From: Chloroflexota bacterium
Lineage (GTDB): Bacteria; Chloroflexota; Dehalococcoidia; Tepidiformales; Tepidiformaceae
Assembly: GCA_016234445.1 (NCBI GenBank)
Contig: JACRBT010000017.1
Coordinates: 62,001 to 126,000, forward strand
Direction: 5' to 3'
DNA length: 64,000 nt
The notes under the pieces: model-generated
Told to the model about the DNA's origin: nothing
The model's database searches: none
The model's input: only the letters and a program-made list of their open reading frames with translations
Position numbers and translations under genes: made by a program
Shown here: piece after piece, positions 24,221-33,432 of the stretch
Numbering within the stretch: the stretch's first letter is position 1
Layout of the letters: every line of letters begins with the position of its first letter

Positions 24221-25393
24221 TCAGCTGATCGCGGAAACGCCCAGCAGTTGGCGGCCGATGATCAGCTTCTGGATCTCGGTCGTGCCGTCGGGGATGGTGA
24301 GGGAGCGGGCGTCGCGGAAGTAGCGCTCGATGGGGTAGCCCTCCATCAGACCGAGGGCGCCGTGGATCTCGATCGCCTTCGACGCCACCCGGACGGCCAT
24401 CTCCGTGGCGAACGCCTTCGCCGCCGAGGACTGCCAGGACGAATCCTCGCCCTTGTCCTGGAGGTCCATCGCCCGGTAGGCGAGGAACCGGGCCGAATCC
24501 GTCTCGATGACCATGTCCACGATCATCTCCTGGATCAGCTGGAAGCTGGCGATCGGCCGCCCGAACTGGTGCCGTTCGCGCGCGTAGCGGATGGAGGCGT
24601 CGATGGCGGCCTGGCCGATGCCCACCGCCATGATCGCGAGGAGCGTCCGCGGCGCTTCGAAGTGCCAGACGCGCTTCGTCTCGCCGGCCGCCTGGGCCTC
24701 ACCCTGGGGGCGGGCACGGAGGTTCCGGCGGGGCACGGTCACGTTGTCGAAACGGAGTTCCCCGTTCGGCCAGGCGCGCACCCCGAGGAGGCGGTTCTGA
24801 CGGACGGTTTCGAAGGGCGAGGTTTCGCGGTTCACGAAGATGCTGCGCACGCCCTGTCGGCCGAGCGCGGGGTCGATGGTCACATTGAGGTTGATGTGGT
24901 CACAGATGGGGCCGTTCGAAATCCAGGCTTTCGTCCCGTTGATCACCCAGTTGTCGCCGTCGAGGACGGCGCGGGTCTCCATCCGGGAGGAGTCGGACCC
25001 GTGGTCGGGTTCGGTGATGCCGCCGGCGCTGATGCTCTCGCCGGCGCGCATGCGGTCGCGGAGTTCGCGGTGGTCGGAATCGGAGAGGCCGACGGCGCTA
25101 CCGGTCCCGCCGGCGATCCAGAGCGTCCCGCAGAGGCCCGGCCAGACGCGGGAGAGTTCTTCCTGGAGCAGCCCGTAGGTTTTGGCGTCGAGGTTGGCGC
25201 CACCGAAGTCTTCGGAGGCGCGGCCGTTGTAGTAGCCCCACGGCATGAGCTGCTTGATGAAGTCGATCGTTTCCGCCCGGGTGAGCGGCCCCCGCTGCTC
25301 GTAGTCGTCGACGAGGGGGGCGATCTCTTTCTCCAGGTAGGGCCGGACGTTTTCCTGGAGCAGTCGTTGTTCTTCGGTCAGGCCGAAGTCCAT
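24221..25393 (-). CDS. acyl-CoA dehydrogenase-family flavoprotein
   Basis: This 390-residue FAD enzyme has the acyl-CoA dehydrogenase order: helical N-domain, flavin-contact segment AGGITEPDHGSDSSRMETRA with WVINGTKAWISNG, and C-domain RYARERHQFGRPIASFQLIQ and IHGALGLMEGYPIERYFRD. The catalytic-base position after the last helix reads TIPDGTTEIQ, where many family members have YEGT, so Asp may replace Glu. Electrons would go to ETF; an etfAB pair lies about 5 kb away. The substrate is unknown. Confidence 0.85.
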   Translation of the reverse strand: MDFGLTEEQRLLQENVRPYLEKEIAPLVDDYEQRGPLTRAETIDFIKQLMPWGYYNGRASEDFGGANLDAKTYGLLQEELSRVWPGLCGTLWIAGGTGSAVGLSDSDHRELRDRMRAGESISAGGITEPDHGSDSSRMETRAVLDGDNWVINGTKAWISNGPICDHINLNVTIDPALGRQGVRSIFVNRETSPFETVRQNRLLGVRAWPNGELRFDNVTVPRRNLRARPQGEAQAAGETKRVWHFEAPRTLLAIMAVGIGQAAIDASIRYARERHQFGRPIASFQLIQEMIVDMVIETDSARFLAYRAMDLQDKGEDSSWQSSAAKAFATEMAVRVASKAIEIHGALGLMEGYPIERYFRDARSLTIPDGTTEIQKLIIGRQLLGVSAIS

Positions 25394-25489
25394 GCCGGGT
25401 CACCTCCGTGCGCGCCGCCTTCGGGGCGAACGGTACGCGGCTGCCCGGCGCCCCGCAAACGCGGCCGTCTCAGCCGCGGCGGGGCCATT

Positions 25490-25969
25490 CTACGACCCCG
25501 GGCGGACCACCATCAGGAACAGGAAGACGATGAACGAGAGGTCCAAACCGATGCCGATGACGGCCGCCAGAGGCGCCGCCAGCATCGTTTTCACTTCGCT
25601 TGCGTCGGTGGACCCGGCGGCCACGAGCTCGGCGGCCCGGCGGCGAACCCTGCGATTGAACGGCAGGAACCAGCCGTGGTCCAGGCCCATCGCCACCAGC
25701 CAGAGGAGGTAGGCGGCCGAAAGCCACGCTTCGCTGAATTCGAAACCCGCTTCGCTGACCAGCCAGCTCCCGAAGACGATCGCGATCACGGCCCCCGGCG
25801 TTGTCACGAACAGCTCCGAGACCCGCTGGAGGTCGAGCCAGGCGATGATCTGCTTGAGGTCGTTCGAGCGCCCCGACATGACGCCGGCGGCGGTGGTGAT
25901 GCCGGCGGCCGCGACCATCAGGAATGCGCCGAAGATGTGGACGATGAGCAGGAACTCTTCGAGAGACAT
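25490..25969 (-). CDS. DUF2269-like integral membrane protein
   Basis: This 159-residue protein has four hydrophobic segments (about residues 4-28, 55-75, 82-100 and 128-152), starting FLLIVHIFGAFLMVAAAG, which matches DUF2269-type proteins. Function is unknown. It lies between the sulfatase and the acyl-CoA dehydrogenase on the same strand, about 40 bases from the sulfatase stop. Confidence 0.7.
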   Translation of the reverse strand: MSLEEFLLIVHIFGAFLMVAAAGITTAAGVMSGRSNDLKQIIAWLDLQRVSELFVTTPGAVIAIVFGSWLVSEAGFEFSEAWLSAAYLLWLVAMGLDHGWFLPFNRRVRRRAAELVAAGSTDASEVKTMLAAPLAAVIGIGLDLSFIVFLFLMVVRPGS

Positions 25970-26007
25970 GACGGACCCCCGTCGCGAACGATACTCCGTC
26001 CGCTGGC

Positions 26008-27549
26008 TTAGCTCGCGGGCACGGCTGGTGGCGGCTGGCCGAGGACACGCTTCGGGGGGTAGACGCGGAAGGTGGCCAGGTGGTTCCGGACGCCGGCCTG
26101 GAAGGCCTCGATGTAGGCGAGCTTCCGGGTCATGTAGTTGTGCGTCTCTTTCGGGTCCAGGTAGAGGTTGTAGAGCCGCGCGTAGGTGAAGTGCTGGGTG
26201 ACCCCCGTGAAGCCGCCCGGCCCGGCCGCGTCGCCGGGGTCGTCGCTGGTGGCGTTGAGGAGGAACTTGTATTCACCGGTGCGGACGCCGGAGAACGTGT
26301 CGACCAGCCAGTAGTAGTGGTACTTGCGGTTCGAAAGGCCGCCCGGCGCCAGGAGGAACGACGACTGGTCGACGCCGTCGATGTAGCGGTCGGTTGGGAT
26401 GCTCGCGGACGCCCCGGCGAGGCCCAGGAAGGTCGGGAGGATGTCGTTGAAGTCGAAGAGGCCGTCGGACTGGCGGTCTGCTTCGATCACCCCGGGCCAG
26501 GCGAAGATGCCGGGCACGCGGACGCCGCCCTCCCAGGTGGACCCCTTCGCGCAGCGGAAGGGGGTGTAGGCGGCGTCGGGCCAGGTCTCCATGTGGGGGC
26601 CGTTGTCGCTGGAGATGAAGATCAGCGTGTCCTCCAGCTGGTCCGTCTCCCGCAGGGTATCGACGAGACGGCGGACGACGTCGTCGAGTTCGACCAGCGT
26701 GTCCTTATAGGGATGCTTCGCCGGCGAGGCGCCAAGGAACTCTTCCTTGGGGTAGTTGTCGAAGTGGGCGCCGCGGGTGCCGTGGTAGAGGAGCCAGGGC
26801 TTGGCTTCGCCCGCCATGCGCTGGATGAACTGCTGCGAATAGGTGCACCACTTGTCGTCGAGCAGGGAGAGGACGGGGATGGTCACCTCCTCGACGTTCT
26901 CGGGTTCGCCGCCGCGGGTGGCGTGGACGAAGCACTTGTTGAAGGGCATGTTCTTGATCCACTCCGTCCGGGCCTCGGAATAGACCATCTCGGGGAAGAA
27001 GTGGGGGTCGCGCCACTCCGAGTACATGTCGCTCACGCTGAGGAAGCCGTAGAAGTCGTCGAAGCCGACGTTCTGGGGTTGCGAGGCGAGGTTCTCGCCG
27101 ACGTGCCACTTGCCCACGGCCTGGGTCACGTAGCCGGCGTTGGAGAGGAGTTCGGCGATGGTGATCTCGCCCTGGAGGCCGCCGGGTTCGCCGTACATCG
27201 GCGGGCGATGGAGCCCGTGGCGGTTGGGTACGCGGCCCGTGAGGAGCGTCGCCCGCGAAGGCGAGCACGACGGCTCCGAGTAGCAGGAGGTCAGGAGCAA
27301 GCCCTGGCGGGCCAGGCGGTCGATGTTGGGCGTGGGTGCGCCCACGGCGACGCCGCCGCCGTAGCAGCCGAAGTCGCCCCAGCCGACGTCGTCCATGAGC
27401 ACGACGAGGAAGTTCGGGCGCTTGCCCCGCCGGGCCGTGTATTCGGCGATCCTGGCGCGGGCAGCCTCGCGGTCGGCTTCGTGGACGAAGGCGGGTTCCA
27501 GGTTTGGGGTGGTCCGGACGGTGGGGGAGGCGATGGGGTCGAACGGCAT
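26008..27549 (-). CDS. sulfatase (arylsulfatase type I)
   Basis: This 513-residue alkaline-phosphatase-fold sulfatase has the Ca ligands in FLVVLMDDVGWGDFG, the formylglycine motif CSPSRATLLTGR, VGKWHVGE and SSDNGPH. The catalytic Cys must be converted to formylglycine, and no formylglycine-generating enzyme gene is in the window. There is no signal peptide at the chosen ATG (27549), so it appears cytoplasmic; the longer reading adds a Pro/Arg-rich tail. It is divergent from the amidohydrolase gene. The substrate is unknown. Confidence 0.85.
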   Translation of the reverse strand: MPFDPIASPTVRTTPNLEPAFVHEADREAARARIAEYTARRGKRPNFLVVLMDDVGWGDFGCYGGGVAVGAPTPNIDRLARQGLLLTSCYSEPSCSPSRATLLTGRVPNRHGLHRPPMYGEPGGLQGEITIAELLSNAGYVTQAVGKWHVGENLASQPQNVGFDDFYGFLSVSDMYSEWRDPHFFPEMVYSEARTEWIKNMPFNKCFVHATRGGEPENVEEVTIPVLSLLDDKWCTYSQQFIQRMAGEAKPWLLYHGTRGAHFDNYPKEEFLGASPAKHPYKDTLVELDDVVRRLVDTLRETDQLEDTLIFISSDNGPHMETWPDAAYTPFRCAKGSTWEGGVRVPGIFAWPGVIEADRQSDGLFDFNDILPTFLGLAGASASIPTDRYIDGVDQSSFLLAPGGLSNRKYHYYWLVDTFSGVRTGEYKFLLNATSDDPGDAAGPGGFTGVTQHFTYARLYNLYLDPKETHNYMTRKLAYIEAFQAGVRNHLATFRVYPPKRVLGQPPPAVPAS

Positions 27550-27692
27550 GGTCGGTACTCCGTGCGGGTGGGGGGGGATCCTGGGGGGCGGCACCCTGCG
27601 GCGCACTCTACCGAACCCGGGAACTGCGGCACAGGCCACGAGCGAGGGCGGCTCGCCGCCCGTATCCTATCGGCGCAGCACCGGGAGGCAGC

Positions 27693-29360
27693 ATGGCCGA
27701 GACGACGATCTTCCTCGCCCGCAAAGTCATCACCATGGACCCGAACGTGCCGGAGGCGAACGCGATCGCCGTCCGCGAGGGGCGGATCCTGTCCGCCGGG
27801 CCCTTCGACCGTGTCCTCGCGGCCGTCGGTGGCGCCGGGGTCGACCGCCAGTTCGCCGACAAGGTCATCCTCCCGGGGTTCGTCGAAGCCCACGCGCACA
27901 TCCTCGAAGGCATCTTCTGGCAGTTCCCCTACGCCGGCTTCATCGACCGCCGCCGGCCCGACGGCACCACCGCCGAGGGCGCGACGACGAACGAGGCCAT
28001 CGTCACCCGCCTCCGCCGCGCCTCCGCCGCGATGCCCGACCCGAACCAGCCGCTCTTCGCCTGGGGCTACGACCCGCTCTTCCTTTCGGACGAAGAGCTG
28101 ACGGCGCCCATTCTCGACACGGTCTCCGCGACCCGCCCGATCTATGTGATGCACGCCAGCGGCCACGTCGCCGCCGTCAACAGCGCGCTCCTCGAGGCGG
28201 CGGAGATCACTGCTTCCACCAACGTCGAGGGCGTGGTGAAGGGCGCGGACGGCAACCCCACCGGGGTCCTCCAGGAGACGAAGGCGATGAACCTGGGGCT
28301 CCGGGTCGCGGGGAGCCCCTTCGCCGGCGACCTTCGCCAGCCGTTGCTCAATCTCGGGCGGGCGGCGCACGTCGCCGGCGTCACCACCGTGACCGACCTT
28401 GGCACCCTGCCGCTTGCGAACCCGGCCTCGCTCCAGACCATCACCGAAGTGACTTCGAGCGATGACTTCCCGGCGCGGCTCGCCGCCGCCCACGGGCTGC
28501 TCTTCGGTAGTCACAGCCCGGAGCGCGTCGCCGAGGAGTGCCTGGCGCTGGGGGCGAAGAGCACCGACAAGCTCCGCATGGGCTTTGCCAAGATCATCAC
28601 GGACGGTTCGATCCAGGGGTTCACGGCGCGGCTCCGCTGGCCCTGTTACCACAACGGCGCCGCCAACGGCATCTGGAACGTCGACCCGGAAGCCCTCCGC
28701 GCCTGGGTGGCCGAACTCCACCGCAACCGGATCCAGGTGCACATCCACACCAACGGGGACGAAGCGACCGATGCCGCCCTCGACGCCCTCGAAGCCGCGA
28801 GCCGGGAGGCGCCCTGGGACGACCACCGCCTCGTCCTCGAACACAACCAGATGGCGAGCGAGGCCCAGTTCCGGCGGATGAAGGCGCTCGGGGCCTGCAC
28901 GAACCTCTTCGCCAACCACGTTTACTACTGGGGCGACATCCACCGGGCGGTGACCATCGGCCCCGACCGCGCGAACCGGATGGACGCCGCCGCCTCGGCC
29001 CTCCGGCTGGGGGTGCCGTTCTCCCTCCACTCCGATGCGAACGTGACGCCGATCGGCCCGCTCTTCGCCGCCTGGTGTGCGGTCAACCGGCGGACCATGT
29101 CCAACCGGGTGCTCGGGCCGGAGCAGTGCATCCCGGTGATGGACGCGCTCCGGGCGGTCACGCTTGGCGCGGCCTACCTCCTCCGGATGGACGACGAGAT
29201 CGGGAGCATCGAAACCGGCAAGCGCGCCGACCTGACCGTCCTGGGCGAAGACCCCCTCGCCGTGGACCCCCTCGAACTGAAGGACGTGCCCGTGGTGGCG
29301 ACGGTGCTCGGCGGCGTCCCCCAGCCCGTCCCCGCACCGAAGGCGGCGGCGGTGTTCTAG
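27693..29360 (+). CDS. metal-dependent amidohydrolase (YtcJ type)
   Basis: This 555-residue amidohydrolase has the TIM-barrel metal ligands GFVEAHAHILEG (HxH), VHIHTNGDEATDAALD, LEHNQM and LHSDANVTP, and the beta-sandwich ends (ITMDPNVPEANAIAVREGRIL; IETGKRADLTVLGEDP), as in YtcJ enzymes that hydrolyse N-acyl or related amides. The ATG at 27693 has GGGAGG upstream. No signal peptide is present. The substrate is unknown. Confidence 0.85.
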   Translation: MAETTIFLARKVITMDPNVPEANAIAVREGRILSAGPFDRVLAAVGGAGVDRQFADKVILPGFVEAHAHILEGIFWQFPYAGFIDRRRPDGTTAEGATTNEAIVTRLRRASAAMPDPNQPLFAWGYDPLFLSDEELTAPILDTVSATRPIYVMHASGHVAAVNSALLEAAEITASTNVEGVVKGADGNPTGVLQETKAMNLGLRVAGSPFAGDLRQPLLNLGRAAHVAGVTTVTDLGTLPLANPASLQTITEVTSSDDFPARLAAAHGLLFGSHSPERVAEECLALGAKSTDKLRMGFAKIITDGSIQGFTARLRWPCYHNGAANGIWNVDPEALRAWVAELHRNRIQVHIHTNGDEATDAALDALEAASREAPWDDHRLVLEHNQMASEAQFRRMKALGACTNLFANHVYYWGDIHRAVTIGPDRANRMDAAASALRLGVPFSLHSDANVTPIGPLFAAWCAVNRRTMSNRVLGPEQCIPVMDALRAVTLGAAYLLRMDDEIGSIETGKRADLTVLGEDPLAVDPLELKDVPVVATVLGGVPQPVPAPKAAAVF

Positions 29361-29373
29361 GGCGGCGGCACAC

Positions 29374-29398
29374 TCGGGCCTCGGGCCTCGGGCCTCGG
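29374..29398. repeat. TCGGGCC heptamer tandem repeat
   Basis: Three and a half tandem TCGGGCC units fill the gap between the amidohydrolase and etfB stops. The unit is related to the TCGGCTN heptamers at 23041-23075. Confidence 0.7.
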
Positions 29399-29405
29399 AA
29401 CTCTC

Positions 29406-30236
29406 CTACTCCCCGGCGGGGACGAGCCCTTCCTTCGCGAGGAGGTCGGCGAGCTGGCGGGCGATGCCGCCTTCGGGCGCGGCCTCGAGTGTCTTGCCGC
29501 CGCGGCCGCCCATGCCCCCGGACATCAGCTGGCGGAGGCGCTCCGATGGTTTCGCCGCCGCCGACGGCTTGAGCAGCTGGCGGGTCAGCGGCCGGGCCGG
29601 GCCATAGCCTACGAGTTCGAAGCGCTCGCCCGGTGCGACCTCGTGGGCGACGGCGCGGGCGGCGACGGTCTCCCGGCGGGCGGCGAGGCGCGTGGCCAGC
29701 CGCGGGTAGAACAGCGGCGCCGGCATCCGGGCGGCGACGAGGACAACTGGGGTCGGCGCCCGGTAGACCTGGCGGACGCCCCCACCCGCCCGGACCTGCG
29801 CGAGGAGGTGCCCCTCCCCGGCTTCGATTGCGGTCACATCCTGGAGCAACGGCCACCCGAGGACCTCGGCCAGCGCGGCCGCCAACACCCCGGAGCCGTG
29901 GTCGCTCGCGGCGCTCCCGGCGAAGACGACGCCGGCGTCCGCGGGAATCGCTTCCGCGAGTACCCGCGCTGTCGCGGCGATCCCTGCCTCGGCGAGGTCG
30001 TCCCACCAGGCCCGGGTCAGCCCGTCCACACCCATCGCGCGTGCTTCGCGGAGGGCCACGTCCCATTCGGGCGGGCCTACCGCCACCCCGTGGACCTGGC
30101 CGCCCGCCGCTCGTCGCAAGGAAAGCGCGAGGCTCAGCGCCACCACCGACGGTTCGTCCAGGCGGCAGGTGTCGCCCCAGACGCCCTGCGCCAGTTCGGG
30201 GTCGGCCACCGCGCGGAGCAAGACGACGCTCTTCAT
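29406..30236 (-). CDS. etfB: electron transfer flavoprotein subunit beta
   Basis: This 276-residue protein has the EtfB pattern: N-terminal strand VVLLRAVADPE, then ALSLALSLRRAAGGQVHGVAVGPPEWDVALREARAMGVDGL, the AMP-binding region FAGSAASDHGSGVLAAALAEVLGWP, and a long C-terminal arm. With EtfA it shuttles electrons from flavoprotein dehydrogenases. It overlaps etfA by four bases (ATGA), so the two are translationally coupled. Confidence 0.85.
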   Translation of the reverse strand: MKSVVLLRAVADPELAQGVWGDTCRLDEPSVVALSLALSLRRAAGGQVHGVAVGPPEWDVALREARAMGVDGLTRAWWDDLAEAGIAATARVLAEAIPADAGVVFAGSAASDHGSGVLAAALAEVLGWPLLQDVTAIEAGEGHLLAQVRAGGGVRQVYRAPTPVVLVAARMPAPLFYPRLATRLAARRETVAARAVAHEVAPGERFELVGYGPARPLTRQLLKPSAAAKPSERLRQLMSGGMGGRGGKTLEAAPEGGIARQLADLLAKEGLVPAGE

Positions 30237-31213
30237 CCTGCCGCTCCCGCCACCGCCGCGCGGCGGTCGCTGCTACTCCGCCGCCCCCGGAGGTCGGCGA
30301 TGAGGGCGGGCAGGATCTCGTGGACGTCGCCCACCAGCGAGACATTCGCGATCTTGAAGATCGGCGCCCGTGCGTCCGAGTTGATCGCGACGATGAAGGA
30401 GGCGCCGCGCATCCCGAGGGTGTGGTGGATGGCGCCGCTGATCCCGCAGGCGATGTAGAGCGCGGGGGTGACGGTCCTGCCGGTCAGGCCGACCTGGCGG
30501 GCCGAGGGAATCCAGCCGTTGTCGACGGCGACCCGGCTCGCCCCGACGGTGCCGCCAAGCAGCCCCGCCAGTTCGGCGAGCAAGTCGAACCCTTCGCGGC
30601 TGCCGAGACCCCGCCCCCCGGCGACGACGACGTCGGCCTCGGCGAGGTCCATCTCCCAGGGCGAGAGGCGGCTTTCCTGGACGAGCGCAAAGGGGGACGC
30701 GGATGCCACCGGGGCCAGTCCGGTGAACTCGGGGAGCGCGGGGGTGCCGGTCGCGTCACCCGCGGCCTCGGCGTTCACGAGGGCGATCGTCGTCGGCGCG
30801 CGGAGGGCCAACGTCGCGGTCCGCGTCCCGGCCAGGGCCGGGCGCGATGCCTGGAGCACGCCGTCGCGTTCGCGCAGGCCGAGGACGGAGGTGGCGATCG
30901 GGAACCCGGTTCGCACCGCCAGCCTGCCCGCCAGTTCGCGCCCCAGCGGCGTGTCCCCGATGGCGATGAGGTTGTAGGCGCCCGCCTCCGCCAGCGACGT
31001 GACCGTGCCCGCCAGCGCTACGGCATCCGCGGCGGGCACGTGCCAGGCCTGTGCCCAGCGGCCGGTCAGCGCCACGGCCGGGCCAACGACGAGGACGTCG
31101 CCTTCGCCGCGCGATTCGGTGATGGTCCGTTGGGCTACCCCGAGGGCGGCCGCTGAACGCCGTTCGACGCCCCCGGGCCCGGTCTCCACCACCGCGAGGA
31201 CGCGCCGCCCCAC
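30233..31213 (-). CDS. etfA: electron transfer flavoprotein subunit alpha
   Basis: This 326-residue protein has the diagnostic EtfA C-terminal FAD domain: VVAGGRGLGSREGFDLLAEL, VAVDNGWIPSARQVGLTGRT, ALYIACGISGAIHHTLGMRG and FIVAINSDARAPIFKIANVS. It starts three bases after the stop of the flavin oxidoreductase gene, so the order oxidoreductase-etfA-etfB is a tight operon and the oxidoreductase is the likely electron donor. Confidence 0.9.
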   Translation of the reverse strand: MGRRVLAVVETGPGGVERRSAAALGVAQRTITESRGEGDVLVVGPAVALTGRWAQAWHVPAADAVALAGTVTSLAEAGAYNLIAIGDTPLGRELAGRLAVRTGFPIATSVLGLRERDGVLQASRPALAGTRTATLALRAPTTIALVNAEAAGDATGTPALPEFTGLAPVASASPFALVQESRLSPWEMDLAEADVVVAGGRGLGSREGFDLLAELAGLLGGTVGASRVAVDNGWIPSARQVGLTGRTVTPALYIACGISGAIHHTLGMRGASFIVAINSDARAPIFKIANVSLVGDVHEILPALIADLRGRRSSSDRRAAVAGAAG

Positions 31214-31216
31214 GCC

Positions 31217-33193
31217 CTAACCCCGGCGCATGGGGACAGCCACAAGGTCAGGCCGGGCGGGCGGCCCATCGAGCCCGCGGGCCGCTTCATGGCCGTCGAA
31301 GGTCGCCATCTCCAGCCGCCGCGGGCCCGTGCAGTCGCCGATCGCGCGAACGCGGGAGTGGTGTTCCGAAAGCTGGTAGAAGAGGGCGTTCGCGGGGACG
31401 ATGTTGCAGGCGAGGACGACGGTGTCGACGGGGACTTCCGTCTCTTCCGAGGTGTAGAAGTCGTAGAGCGTCACCGACCCGGGCCGGATCTCGCGTGCCC
31501 AGGTGGTCGGCCGGATGTCGACGCCGAGCGCGTGGACCCGGCGCAGAGTGGCCGTCCGGGTGATCGGCTCGGCGTGCTTGCCGGCTTCAAGTTCGCGCGT
31601 CGCGAGGATGACTTCCTTGCCCTGCGCCGCCAGCAGTTCGGCGACGCCCATGCCCTGGACGTGGTGTTCGTCGTCGAGGATGACGACCCGGTTGCCGGGT
31701 TCGACGACGCCGTTGAGGACGTCCCAGGCCTGGACCACGTTTGCGCCGTCGACGCCCTTGATGTGGTCGGGGACGCGGGGGGTGCCGCCGGTGGCGACGA
31801 AGATGTCGTCGGGCTTGAGGTCGAGGACATCCCGGGCGGTGGCGCGGGTGTTGAGGCGGACGTCGACGCCGAGTCGTTTCATCTCGACGGTGTAGTAACG
31901 CCCGACCTCGGCGAAGTCGGTGCGGCCGGGGGCCCTGGCGGCGATGTTGGTCTGCCCGCCGAGCGCGCCCGACGCCTCGAAGAGGGTGACGTTGTGTCCC
32001 GCGCTGGCGGCGACGCGCGCGGCCTCGCACCCGGCCGGGCCCCCGCCGACGATGACCAGGCGCTTCGGGTCGGAGGTCTTCGGAATGGTGCCCCAGTGCT
32101 CTTCCCGGCCGATGGCGGGGTTGATGGCGCAGGTGATCGACGCCAGCTTCTCGACGTGGCCCCAGCAGCCTTCGTTGCAGCCAAGGCAGTGGCGGATCTG
32201 GTCGAGGCGGCCTTCCCGGGCCTTGTTCGGGAGTTCCGGGTCGCAGATGTTCGCCCGGGTCATCCCGACCATGTCGGCCTGGCGGTTCTCGAGGATCTGC
32301 TCGGCCATCACGGGGTCGTTGATCCGGCCGATGCAGACGACGGGGATGTCCAGCACTTCCTTGGCGATCGCCGAGAGGTAAACGAACGAGCCGCCGGGGT
32401 AGTACATCGGGGCGATGATCGTGTCTTTCGACCGGTAGGTGCCGACGCTGACGCTCATGTAGTCGAGCTGGCCGCCGGCCGTGAGGATGGGCACCATGCG
32501 CTCAAAGTCTTCGCTGGTGTAGCCGTCCTCGGTCATCTCGTCGCCGGAGATGCGCATGCCGACCGTCCAGTCGCGGCCCACTTCGGCGCGGACGGACTCG
32601 ATGATCTGGGCGACGAAGTTCATCCTGCGTTCGAAGTCGCCGCCGTACTCGTCGTCGCGCATGTTCGAAAGCGGCGAAAGGAACTGGGTGATGAGGTAGC
32701 CGTGGGCGCCGTGGATCTCGGCGCCGTCGAGCCCGGCCTCGCGGAGCACGGAAGCCCCGCGCGCGTAGCCGGCGATCACTTCCTGGACCTCGCCGACGGT
32801 CATCTCGTGGGGGACGGTCCAGGTGTCGGGCGTGGGGATCGGCGACGGCGCCCACGGCTGGCCGAAGAGGTTGCTCCCCTGGGCGCCGGGGTGCCAGAGC
32901 TGGCCGACGAACTTGGCGCCGTGTTCGTGGATCGCCTCGGTCGCGGCGCGGAACTTCGCCACCGCCGCCGGCTGGGCGAAGGTGTCGCCGATCGAGCGGT
33001 GGATGCCGTGGACGTGGGAGCCGATGAGGCCGATGCCGCCCTTCGACTTCGCCACCCAGTAGGCGATTTCGCGCGACCCGGGGAGGCCGTCGGGGTCGGT
33101 GAAGAGGGTGTGGTGCGGCGTGCTCATGATCCGGTTGCGGACCGTGAAGCTGCCGATCTTGAGCGGGCTGAAGAGAAGCTTGAACTCGGTCAC
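31217..33193 (-). CDS. Fe-S flavin oxidoreductase, dienoyl-CoA reductase/trimethylamine dehydrogenase-like
   Basis: This 658-residue protein has an N-terminal old-yellow-enzyme TIM barrel (FMN; LFSPLKIGSFTVRNRIMSTP, GAEIHGAHGYLITQFLSP), a [4Fe-4S] site C-x2-C-x3-C-x11-C (HCLGCNEGCWG...SITC), and a C-terminal nucleotide-binding region (LVIVGGGPAGCEAARVAA; VVILDDEHHVQGMGVAELL). The order fits 2,4-dienoyl-CoA reductase and trimethylamine/dimethylamine dehydrogenases. Partnership with etfAB points to the dehydrogenase type, which passes electrons to ETF. The GTG at 33193 has a GGGGG site and begins the barrel. The substrate is unknown. Confidence 0.85.
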   Translation of the reverse strand: MTEFKLLFSPLKIGSFTVRNRIMSTPHHTLFTDPDGLPGSREIAYWVAKSKGGIGLIGSHVHGIHRSIGDTFAQPAAVAKFRAATEAIHEHGAKFVGQLWHPGAQGSNLFGQPWAPSPIPTPDTWTVPHEMTVGEVQEVIAGYARGASVLREAGLDGAEIHGAHGYLITQFLSPLSNMRDDEYGGDFERRMNFVAQIIESVRAEVGRDWTVGMRISGDEMTEDGYTSEDFERMVPILTAGGQLDYMSVSVGTYRSKDTIIAPMYYPGGSFVYLSAIAKEVLDIPVVCIGRINDPVMAEQILENRQADMVGMTRANICDPELPNKAREGRLDQIRHCLGCNEGCWGHVEKLASITCAINPAIGREEHWGTIPKTSDPKRLVIVGGGPAGCEAARVAASAGHNVTLFEASGALGGQTNIAARAPGRTDFAEVGRYYTVEMKRLGVDVRLNTRATARDVLDLKPDDIFVATGGTPRVPDHIKGVDGANVVQAWDVLNGVVEPGNRVVILDDEHHVQGMGVAELLAAQGKEVILATRELEAGKHAEPITRTATLRRVHALGVDIRPTTWAREIRPGSVTLYDFYTSEETEVPVDTVVLACNIVPANALFYQLSEHHSRVRAIGDCTGPRRLEMATFDGHEAARGLDGPPARPDLVAVPMRRG

Positions 33194-33432
33194 GGCCGAC
33201 CCCCGGATTGGACTATCCGTGCTATCGAAGGCAGCGGACGTTTGTGCAGGTGTGCCAGAGCCGCCGGGGCGCGGCAATGACGCCGATCATATTTGGGGGT
33301 GACGCCCGCGCGGCCTCCAACCCAGCTGCGTGGGCACGCGGGTAGTGACCAGCGAAGTTGCAAACTGTTTACGTTCAGGTGCTTGACTGCGGCTGCGCGT
33401 TAGTCCGAAATGCGAAAGAGACCCACGCGGAA

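Noticed and set aside
31289-33280. 663-codon plus-strand frame opposite the flavin oxidoreductase
   Set aside because: It is a shadow of a gene with clear cofactor motifs.
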